Assembly: GCA_018401705.1 (NCBI GenBank)
Contig: JAGYKL010000010.1
Span: forward strand, 1 to 64,000
Reading direction: 5' to 3'
Length of the DNA stretch: 64,000 nt
DNA from: Bacteroidia bacterium
Lineage (GTDB): Bacteria > Bacteroidota > Bacteroidia > M30B66
Shown piece after piece: positions 54,774-61,966 of the stretch. A model generated the notes under the pieces. It worked only from the letters and a program-made list of their open reading frames with translations, ran no database searches and was not told the DNA's origin. Positions within the stretch are counted from its first letter, which is position 1; each line of letters opens with the position of its first letter. A program made the translations under genes and the position numbers.

Positions 54774-55508
54774 TTAAATTACTCTTTTGAAAGAATAAAT
54801 AAAGCCTAAACCAAATGAAATAAATTGAATGTTTCCTTTAAGCTCTTCAGAAGTATATGGCAATGCACCTTTATCTAAACCAACTTGCTCTGGCCTAAAC
54901 CAGCCATTGGTCCACGAATACGATAATTTAATTGTCATACCTACCCTATCCTCAAAAAAATACATAAAGTTTATACCTGGCTCAATAAGTAAAGCTTCAT
55001 AATTGGATGCACTAACATCACCTTTAAAAGCATTCCTGATTTTAGAATATCGAACAATCGAGTACCCTGCATTTACGTTAAAATTAAAAAAGGAATACTG
55101 CCCTACCCATTTATCATAGCCAATTGTCACCCCTGGAGTGTATGCGTTATGAATGGTTCTAACCTGATTGATAATTCCTGCAATAACAGTATCAATAACA
55201 TTTGATGCTCCCTGCCTGATTTGAAATCCTGTATATCTCATATTCAACCCAACATTCCATCCTTTGGCAAAGCCAAAATGAAATCCACCATTCATATCTC
55301 CTACAGAATAGAAGTTGTTTCTCATGGCGCGCGGCTGAACAAGGTTTCCTAATCCTCCGTCGAATCGAAAGGTAATTGGAAGTGTCTTTTGTTCAACCCG
55401 CTTCTCTTCATCTTGAGAAAAACCAAAAGTACTGGTGAGTAGAAAAATAATAATCAATCCAGCCTTAAGGCTGAAGCACAAATATGTATGGAACTTATTT
55501 TGAATCAT
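54774..55508 (-). CDS. Outer-membrane beta-barrel protein
   Basis: A 244-residue exported protein. ATG 55508 gives a signal peptide (SLKAGLIIIFLLTSTFGFSQ). The mature part shows alternating amphipathic beta strands with aromatic girdles (GGFHFGFAKGWNVGLNMRYT, SFFNFNVNAGYSIVRYSK, GMTIKLSYSWTNGWF) and closes with the strand ISFGLGFIYSFKRVI, typical of outer-membrane barrels. Ligand unknown. The start overlaps the last 14 bp of fabI in another frame, so the two genes are co-transcribed. Confidence 0.85.
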   Translation of the reverse strand: MIQNKFHTYLCFSLKAGLIIIFLLTSTFGFSQDEEKRVEQKTLPITFRFDGGLGNLVQPRAMRNNFYSVGDMNGGFHFGFAKGWNVGLNMRYTGFQIRQGASNVIDTVIAGIINQVRTIHNAYTPGVTIGYDKWVGQYSFFNFNVNAGYSIVRYSKIRNAFKGDVSASNYEALLIEPGINFMYFFEDRVGMTIKLSYSWTNGWFRPEQVGLDKGALPYTSEELKGNIQFISFGLGFIYSFKRVI

Positions 55509-56313
55509 CAGTTTCAGTGGCAACCATAGCTGCATTTATACCCATCATAGAAAAACCTCCATCGTGAAACAGGTTCTGCATGGTAACCATGCGAGTATAA
55601 TCAGAAAACAAAGTGACGCAATACTTTGCACAATCTTCAGCTGAAGCATTTCCTAGTGGAGACATTGTATCAGCATATCTGAAAAACTCCTTAAACCCTG
55701 GCACCCCACTTCCGGCAGTTGTCCATGTTGGTGATTGAGAAACGGTATTTACGCGAACATGTTTCGCTTTACCGTAATGATATCCAAAACTTCTTGCAAT
55801 TGATTCAAGTAAAGCCTTAGCTTCTGCCATATCGCTGTAGTCAGGAAAAGTTCTTTGCGCTGCGATATAACTAAGAGCTACAACTGAAGCCCAATCATTT
55901 AATGCATCTAACTTATGAGCATTTTGCAAAACTCGATGAAGAGATAATGCAGAAACATCTAAAGTTTTATGAAAGAAATCGTAATTCAAATCCATGTATG
56001 GCTTTGCTTTCCTTACGTTAGGGGACATACCAATAGAATGAAGTACAAAATCAATTTTACCACCCAGAATTTCTTGAGATTCAGTAAACAACTTTGTTAA
56101 GTCTTCATCTGAAGTCGCATCTGCAGGAATTATTTTAGAATTGGTTGTTTCTGCCAATTTGTTTATTTCACCCATTCTCATAGCAATAGGTGCATTCGTT
56201 AAAACAAATGTAGCTCCTTCCTGATGAGCTACCTGAGCAACTTTCCATGCAATACTTTGCTCATCCAGTGCCCCGAAAATAATTCCACGTTTTCCTTTCA
56301 ATAGTTGAGTCAT
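55495..56313 (-). CDS. fabI: Enoyl-[acyl-carrier-protein] reductase (NADH)
   Basis: Last reductive step of each fatty acid elongation cycle. The 272-residue product has the FabI nucleotide site (GKRGIIFGALDEQSIAWKVA), LVDFVLHSIG-like IDFVLHSIGMSP, and the catalytic set: Tyr in LSYIAAQR, then Tyr and Lys in PDYSDMAEAKALLES. The VNTVSQSPTWTTAGSGVPGF substrate loop is present. A near -7 box (TACTTTTA) lies at 56354-56361. It precedes and overlaps the outer-membrane barrel gene. Confidence 0.96.
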   Translation of the reverse strand: MTQLLKGKRGIIFGALDEQSIAWKVAQVAHQEGATFVLTNAPIAMRMGEINKLAETTNSKIIPADATSDEDLTKLFTESQEILGGKIDFVLHSIGMSPNVRKAKPYMDLNYDFFHKTLDVSALSLHRVLQNAHKLDALNDWASVVALSYIAAQRTFPDYSDMAEAKALLESIARSFGYHYGKAKHVRVNTVSQSPTWTTAGSGVPGFKEFFRYADTMSPLGNASAEDCAKYCVTLFSDYTRMVTMQNLFHDGGFSMMGINAAMVATETDDSK

Positions 56314-56367
56314 AGCTAATTTTGATTCGTTATATCTTTCTAAATTTTGGAGGTAAAAGTAAGTGTT

Positions 56368-58032
56368 TTATGAGGATGTTATACCCAAAAGAGATTTTGC
56401 ATGGCTTAAAGCTGCTTCCGTAAGCTCCTTTCCGCTTAACATTGCTGCTACTTCAGAAATTCTGGATTCCTCATTTAGCCTTACAATTTTGGAAATGGTT
56501 CTTTTTCCTTCTTCCTGTTTTAAAACTTTATAATGATTTTTTCCTTTTCCTGCTATTTGAGGTAAATGCGTAATTGAGAGAACCTGCATATCATTAGCCA
56601 TTTGCTCAAAAAGGTCTCCCATTTTTTCTGCAATTGCGCCCGACACTCCTGTATCTATTTCATCAAAAATAATTGTTGGTAAAGCTCTGGTTGACGCTAG
56701 AATCCTCTTTAATGCCAACATCAATCTTGAAAACTCTCCTCCCGAGGCAACCTTACTCAATTCCTGAATGTCTTGCCCGGCATTCGCTGAAAACATAAAC
56801 TTAACATTGTCAAAGCCATCAGCCCCTGGCTGCTCCTTTAAATCAATATTAAATTGAACTTTAGCCTTTGGCATACCCAACTGGCTTAGTAACCCTAAGC
56901 AAACTTTCTCTAGTGTTGGAGCCGCTTTAATGCGCTCTTCATGCAGTTGCATGCCCAAATTTGAGACCTCCGTGAATAACTTTTGAGTCTGCTTTTCCAG
57001 CTCTTCCGACTCATGACTCACTCTGCCACTTCTCTGAAGTCTTTCATCTAATTGATTTCTGAGTTCAATGAGTTCATTACAGGTTGAAACCCGGTGCTTC
57101 TGAAGGACATGATTAATTTTATCCCATCTCGATTCTAAAGCTTGCAATCTCTGAGGATCTATTTCTATATCTGATGACGCCTGCCTCGTTGTTTCAAGAA
57201 TATCTTTAAGCTCGATCTGGACAGATTTTATCCTATCTGAAATTTCTAAGGCAACATCAGTATATTTTACAATGCTGCTTGCTGCTTGCAAAGCTTTTCT
57301 AAGCTCGTCTAAAACACCTTGCTCATCCCTATCTAAGATATTCTCAATTACAACAAGCTGCTCGCTTATATCTTCAGCATGTTGAAGTGTTTTCAACTCG
57401 TTTTCCAGACTTATCTCCTCGCCTGCTTTTAAATCGAGACTTTCTAATTCATTAAACTGAAATTTTAAAAAATCCTCTTCCTGCAATAAACGTCTCTCCT
57501 CTTCTACCAACTCATCCCGCCTGCGGCGGACGATTCGCCATTCATGGAAGCATTTCTTATACAAATTAGTTAATTCATTTATAGATGAATTTCCATCAAG
57601 TAAATCAACCAAAAAAGCTGATTCTTTTAACTGTAAAGTATCATGCTGTGAGTGAATATCAACCAGTTTAACTCCCAATTCTTTGAGCTGACTCAGGTTG
57701 ACAGGTGTATCATTTATAAAGGCACGAGATTTACCTTGAGGACTAAGTTCTCTTCGAATAATGCATTGCGAATCATAATCCAAATCATAGCCTTCAAAAA
57801 ATGCATTGAGGTGATAGTTTGAAATATCAAACTTAGCCTCAAGAATACATTTCTGTTTTTGATCTCTTAAGACACCAGAATCAGCCCTCTCTCCCAGTAA
57901 TAATGATAAAGCTCCTAAGAGAATTGATTTTCCAGAGCCTGTTTCACCTGTAATTATAGATAGTCCTGCGCTGAATTCTATATCTGACTCTTCGATTAGA
58001 GCATAATTGCGGATGGTTAGCCTTTGCAACAT
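56368..58032 (-). CDS. recN: DNA repair protein RecN
   Basis: SMC-like ATPase acting in double-strand break repair. The 554-residue product has Walker A GETGSGKS at residues 29-36, HSQHDTLQLKE near 132, central coiled coils (about 150-350), the ABC signature LSKVASGGEFSRLMLALKRI near 430 and Walker B PTIIFDEIDTGVSG near 450. The ending VLSITHLPQIAGKGKNHYKV is typical. A -7 box TAAATTTG (58044-58037) ends 4 nt before the ATG. A GC-rich palindrome (CCGCCTGCGGCGG, 57517-57529) encodes an RRRR stretch in the coiled coil. Confidence 0.97.
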   Translation of the reverse strand: MLQRLTIRNYALIEESDIEFSAGLSIITGETGSGKSILLGALSLLLGERADSGVLRDQKQKCILEAKFDISNYHLNAFFEGYDLDYDSQCIIRRELSPQGKSRAFINDTPVNLSQLKELGVKLVDIHSQHDTLQLKESAFLVDLLDGNSSINELTNLYKKCFHEWRIVRRRRDELVEEERRLLQEEDFLKFQFNELESLDLKAGEEISLENELKTLQHAEDISEQLVVIENILDRDEQGVLDELRKALQAASSIVKYTDVALEISDRIKSVQIELKDILETTRQASSDIEIDPQRLQALESRWDKINHVLQKHRVSTCNELIELRNQLDERLQRSGRVSHESEELEKQTQKLFTEVSNLGMQLHEERIKAAPTLEKVCLGLLSQLGMPKAKVQFNIDLKEQPGADGFDNVKFMFSANAGQDIQELSKVASGGEFSRLMLALKRILASTRALPTIIFDEIDTGVSGAIAEKMGDLFEQMANDMQVLSITHLPQIAGKGKNHYKVLKQEEGKRTISKIVRLNEESRISEVAAMLSGKELTEAALSHAKSLLGITSS

Positions 58033-58036
58033 GAAG

Positions 58037-58044
58037 CAAATTTA
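58037..58044 (-). promoter_or_regulatory. -7 box TAAATTTG of recN, leaderless placement
   Basis: Minus-strand exact TAnnTTTG followed by CTTC and ATG at 58032. Transcription would begin at or beside the start codon. Confidence 0.6.
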
Positions 58045-58144
58045 TTCACTTATTCAGCATTGCGATATGTCAAATGCACTAAAGTATGAACAGCATTGTC
58101 AATTACTATTTCATATTACGAATAATGAAAAGCTTTACTCATTG

Positions 58145-58152
58145 TATCTTTG
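58145..58152 (+). promoter_or_regulatory. -7 box TATCTTTG of the AlbA_2 gene, leaderless placement
   Basis: Exact TAnnTTTG followed by CTCA and ATG at 58157, the same 4-nt spacing as recN on the opposite strand. It shows that the frame upstream of 58157 is not translated. Confidence 0.6.
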
Positions 58153-58156
58153 CTCA

Positions 58157-58795
58157 ATGCAATCGATTCGAGAGCTTATTTCACAAGGCGAAAGCCAAAC
58201 ACTTGAATTTAAATTTGAATTGAACTCGGCTCGTAGAATTTCTGAGACTATTTCAGCTTTTTCAAATACTGATGGTGGCACTCTGCTTATTGGAGTTAAA
58301 GATAATGGAGTTCCAGCTGGAGTTCGGCTTGAGGAGGAACTGTATGTGCTTGAAGCTGCAACCGATTTATATTGTAAACCTTCTGTTAAGCCAATTATTA
58401 GAAAGCATGAAATTGATGGGAAACTCATCGTTGAAGTCGTTATCTCTAAAGCTGAAACTAAGCCGATACTTGCCGAATATGAAATTGGAGTGCAAAAAGC
58501 ATGGCTTAGAATAAATGCATCAAACCGATTAGCAACCCCAGTACACTTGAGACTTTGGCAAATTAATGATACAGCCAATCCTGCTCCGTCAAGCTTCTCA
58601 GAAAGTGAACAAAAGATTCTGGAACTCTTCAATCAAAAAAAATGGCTAAGCCTTAATCAAGTAAGCCGATTAACTAAACTTCCTCGATTTAAAGTAATAC
58701 AATCGCTTGCCGATTTTTGTCGTTGGGAAATTATAGCATGCGAACCAGAAGCTTCAGGAGGTTTTATTTTTACCTTGCAAGAAAATATCAATTAA
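58157..58795 (+). CDS. AlbA_2 (Schlafen-type) ATP-binding-domain protein
   Basis: A 212-residue cytoplasmic protein. Residues about 1-135 are the AlbA_2/Schlafen domain (ESQTLEFKFELNSARRISET, ISAFSNTDGGTLLIGVKDNG, VPAGVRL), with the conserved EFK and GGTLLIGV motifs. Residues about 150-205 look like a winged helix (SESEQKILELFNQKKWLSLN, VSRLTKLPRFKVIQSLADF), so it probably binds nucleic acid. A longer frame to 58007 is rejected because it overlaps the recN start and both promoters. A tiny membrane-protein gene follows 12 bp downstream. Confidence 0.88.
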   Translation: MQSIRELISQGESQTLEFKFELNSARRISETISAFSNTDGGTLLIGVKDNGVPAGVRLEEELYVLEAATDLYCKPSVKPIIRKHEIDGKLIVEVVISKAETKPILAEYEIGVQKAWLRINASNRLATPVHLRLWQINDTANPAPSSFSESEQKILELFNQKKWLSLNQVSRLTKLPRFKVIQSLADFCRWEIIACEPEASGGFIFTLQENIN

Positions 58796-58807
58796 GAAAT
58801 CAAACCA

Positions 58808-58918
58808 ATGGCACTTTGGAAATTAGCACTTCTCTCCGTAGGAATACTTTCTGTTCCTTATGCTGTGCTAAAATTAGTCATTTACGTTTGTAAGAAAGAG
58901 AAGTCTTCGAAATCTTAA
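58808..58918 (+). CDS. Small single-pass membrane protein, 36 residues
   Basis: The frame reads M-ALWKLALLSVGILSVPYA, then VLKLVIYVCKKEKSSKS. One hydrophobic helix of about 22 residues is followed by a basic tail, which suggests an inner-membrane protein with the tail in the cytoplasm. It begins 12 bp after the AlbA_2 stop and is probably translated from the same mRNA. It is short enough to be missed by gene finders. Coding status rests on composition and position only. Confidence 0.55.
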   Translation: MALWKLALLSVGILSVPYAVLKLVIYVCKKEKSSKS

Positions 58919-59023
58919 GCATTTAGTTTTAAGCAATCTGATTTTTATCATTTTATGTGGCTTGGTTACTTAATAACTTAGCTTTTAAATGTTTCATTTA
59001 ATTGTAATGATTACTTATTAATC

Positions 59024-59917
59024 ATGGAATTTATAGACTATTATAAAGTATTAGGCATCAATAAAAATGCTTCGGATGATGATATAAAGAAAGCTTATCG
59101 AAAAGCAGCCCGTAAGTATCATCCCGATTTAAATCCAAACGACAAAGAAGCAGAAAAGAAGTTCAAGGAAATAAACGAAGCTAATGAGGTCCTTAGCAAT
59201 GCTGAAAACCGAAAAAAGTATGATGCTTATGGTAAAGATTGGAAACACGCCGATCATTTCGAACAAGCCAAGCAAAATCAAAGTCGACAATCTTCAGGTC
59301 ATAGAGGCTCTTCAGCTAACTTTGAAAATGAAGACTATTCTGACTTTTTCGAATCTATGTTTGGAGGTCAATTCTCCGGCAGATCTAGATCACAAGCAGC
59401 TTTCAAAGGGCAAGATTTTAACGCTGAGCTTCATCTTAGCTTGAAAGAAGTATATACTACTCAACAAAAAACGTTAACAGTTAACGGTAAAAACATTAGG
59501 ATTACAATACCGGCTGGCATAAACAATGGACAAATTATTAAAATTAAAGGTCAGGGCGGCGATGGAATAAATGGAGGACCAAAAGGAGATCTCTATATTA
59601 AATTCCGTATTGAAAATGACAGCCTTTTCAGGCTGGATGGAAATAACCTCTACTCTACTGTAAATTTGGATTTATATACTGCTGTATTAGGTGGTTCAAT
59701 ACTGGTAAATACTTTTGACTCTCAGGTAAAAGTGAAAGTGAGTCCTGAAACTCAAAATGGAACCAAAGTCAAGCTTAAAGGAAAAGGATTTCCTGTTTAT
59801 AAGAAGGAAGGCACTTTTGGAGATTTAATTATTACATATCAAGTTGAAATACCTAAAAACCTTACTGATCAAGAAAAAGAACTTTTCAAACAACTTTCAA
59901 ATCTTAGATCGTCATGA
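59024..59917 (+). CDS. cbpA: DnaJ-like co-chaperone CbpA
   Basis: Hsp40 co-chaperone that stimulates DnaK. The 297-residue product starts with a J domain ([20 protein letters not shown]) carrying His33-Pro34-Asp35, then a Gly/Ser-rich linker (about 75-125), then two DnaJ C-terminal substrate domains ([57 protein letters not shown]). It lacks the zinc-finger domain, which marks CbpA rather than DnaJ. It overlaps cbpM by 4 bp. Confidence 0.95.
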   Translation: MEFIDYYKVLGINKNASDDDIKKAYRKAARKYHPDLNPNDKEAEKKFKEINEANEVLSNAENRKKYDAYGKDWKHADHFEQAKQNQSRQSSGHRGSSANFENEDYSDFFESMFGGQFSGRSRSQAAFKGQDFNAELHLSLKEVYTTQQKTLTVNGKNIRITIPAGINNGQIIKIKGQGGDGINGGPKGDLYIKFRIENDSLFRLDGNNLYSTVNLDLYTAVLGGSILVNTFDSQVKVKVSPETQNGTKVKLKGKGFPVYKKEGTFGDLIITYQVEIPKNLTDQEKELFKQLSNLRSS

Positions 59918-60210
59918 AGAATATAGAACTCATTCCTTTATCCAGTCTTTGCAAGCATTTCGAAATTGAAATGTCATTCTTCACTGACCTTCAAAAGCAT
60001 GGACTCATTCAAATGCGCATCGTTGAAAAGGAATACTTTATTGAAGAGGACGCAATTGATGAAATAGAGAAAATAATACGCTTGAATAAAGATCTTGAAA
60101 TTAACCTTCAAGGCATTGATGCAATCTTCAACCTACTAACGAGGATAAAATCACTCGAAAATGAAAACCAAAATCTCAAAAATCGACTTCGATTATTTGA
60201 TGAATTTTAA
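59914..60210 (+). CDS. cbpM: Chaperone modulator CbpM
   Basis: A 98-residue MerR-like protein with a helix-turn-helix-type N-terminus ([20 protein letters not shown]) and a C-terminal coiled coil ([19 protein letters not shown]). CbpM inhibits CbpA in E. coli by binding its J domain. Pairing and ATGA overlap with cbpA support the name. It converges on the unknown secreted-protein gene with 29 bp between stops and no terminator visible. Confidence 0.9.
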   Translation: MKNIELIPLSSLCKHFEIEMSFFTDLQKHGLIQMRIVEKEYFIEEDAIDEIEKIIRLNKDLEINLQGIDAIFNLLTRIKSLENENQNLKNRLRLFDEF

Positions 60211-60239
60211 GACTTATTCTTTGCGTTCTAATTACTTAG

Positions 60240-61802
60240 CTATTTGTCTAAAGAAAGCACACCAACCTTATATTTATTGCTTGAAATAGCAACAAGCCAA
60301 ATTGAGCTGTTGCTTATTTGATTTGAGAAAGAAGGCACGAAGTAGAATCGACTACGTTTTTCTGTTGATGCATTTTCACGCGAAAAACCTCCATTCTTGT
60401 CCAATTGGGCGTGAACAATGACAGCTTTCCGCATATTATCCATTCGATGAGCTCTTCTCTGATCTGTCTCAGACAGGTTTTTGGGATTATCGTTAAATAC
60501 AAAATGCATCGACTCTCCTGTGAATCCAAAAGCATATGAAGAAAAGTATCCAGCATCATTACTGCTTTCTTGATATTTAGGAACATCAGCAGCCCAAAGA
60601 ATATCACCATCCGAACTTGTTCGAATCACAATAATATTATTGAAATAATAGAAGTAATTACAATTAAACATCCCTGTTCTAAAGTCCTGATAACAAATTT
60701 CATCAATCAAAAATTGCTCTGCAACTAATCCAAAACTACCGTCATTGAACTTTACAAAATGATCAAGTTTAAAATCACTTAACTCAACCTGTCCCTTAAT
60801 TCTGCTACTTTCAAGAAAACTAGCTGAAAAAGAAGGGTCAAAATCATTCAGCACTTTACCTTCAATACTTTGGCTGGCCCTGTTCACTTTTAACATAAAA
60901 GTGCCGGCAGCATTACCCATCCCCCTATTCGAATAAAATCCTGAGCAGGTAACATCGCCATCATCTTCAAGAAACATATCAATATCGGTGATGAACTTAT
61001 CACCTAATTTCAGTTCATAATCTTCAACCAATGACGAGTCACCATCAAATGTTACCAAACCATATCTGAACGGAGGCCCTTGTTTACCAGCCGGTTCATC
61101 CTTGTCGTATCTAACGCGAACCAATAAAAAAACCCTGCCCGAAGAATCTACTTTTGCTCTGTGAATAGAAAAGTTTTTTCCCTTATAGGGGAATTCAATC
61201 TCCCTACTCCATTTCGTATCTAGCTGACTATCAAAATAATGGAACGATATTTTCTCATTCGAGAATTTATCAAATCTTTCAGAGAAGAAGCTCAACATAG
61301 ATGAACCATCGCCTGATGCAACAAAGTTCAATGCTTCAATATCACTTTTACGAGTGGCAGGAAACTGTGCTATTCTCTTCTCCTTCCCTACCGGATCACC
61401 TGATAATGAATAAATCCTCCCATACAATTCAATCTTATCCTTTTCTCGATTATAATACGTAGCAAATAACACAGGATTATCCCCTAGCCTTTCCATTACC
61501 TGATACTCAAGCGATTTATCTCCTCGATTTGTTTCTAGCTCAATTTCCTTATTAAACTGAGGTAAAAGAGTCAAATCATCAAACCGTTGAATGTATGTTT
61601 TGCTTGCCGAAAATAATTTAGTTCGAGTTTGCGATTGCATCATCACTCCGTCTGTCCAATTTCCAATAACTGAAAATGACGTGGAACTTGAAGGTTTAAA
61701 AATTTCTCCGCCCCATTGAATTCGGTTCTCAAACTGTCCATAAAGAGGACTCATACTCAACAGTAGAACTATTGAAACTAGCTGGCAATTAAACAACTTC
61801 AT
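60240..61802 (-). CDS. Secreted protein of unknown function
   Basis: A 520-residue exported protein. ATG 61802 gives signal peptide MKLFNCQLVSIVLLLSMSPLYG; a frame to 61862 adds an unlikely 20-residue extension. The mature part is beta-rich with repeated strand pairs (VMERLGDNPVLFATYYNREK, GSSMLSFFSERFDKFSN, GRVFLLVRVRYDKDEPAG), suggestive of a beta-propeller, and has Cys residues near residue 380. No T9SS domain or lipobox is present. I do not recognise the family. The 14 bp around its start codon are identical to those at the TPR gene ending at 41584. Confidence 0.8.
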   Translation of the reverse strand: MKLFNCQLVSIVLLLSMSPLYGQFENRIQWGGEIFKPSSSTSFSVIGNWTDGVMMQSQTRTKLFSASKTYIQRFDDLTLLPQFNKEIELETNRGDKSLEYQVMERLGDNPVLFATYYNREKDKIELYGRIYSLSGDPVGKEKRIAQFPATRKSDIEALNFVASGDGSSMLSFFSERFDKFSNEKISFHYFDSQLDTKWSREIEFPYKGKNFSIHRAKVDSSGRVFLLVRVRYDKDEPAGKQGPPFRYGLVTFDGDSSLVEDYELKLGDKFITDIDMFLEDDGDVTCSGFYSNRGMGNAAGTFMLKVNRASQSIEGKVLNDFDPSFSASFLESSRIKGQVELSDFKLDHFVKFNDGSFGLVAEQFLIDEICYQDFRTGMFNCNYFYYFNNIIVIRTSSDGDILWAADVPKYQESSNDAGYFSSYAFGFTGESMHFVFNDNPKNLSETDQRRAHRMDNMRKAVIVHAQLDKNGGFSRENASTEKRSRFYFVPSFSNQISNSSIWLVAISSNKYKVGVLSLDK

Positions 61803-61966
61803 AGGCTGCCAAGTTAAGAATCGCTTGAATATCATTTCTACTGATAACGCATTAAAATACAAACTGTTTTATATTAATACCAATCACAAACTGTTAACGT
61901 TCTCGTGTTGATACTTCCTTTGCATTTTCGCTTAAGAGCTGCAGTGCTTGAGTAATTTTACAATCT

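Noticed and set aside
58007-58156. Longer start for the AlbA_2 protein at 58007
   Set aside because: It would overlap the recN start and both -7 boxes; the ATG at 58157 fits the domain start.
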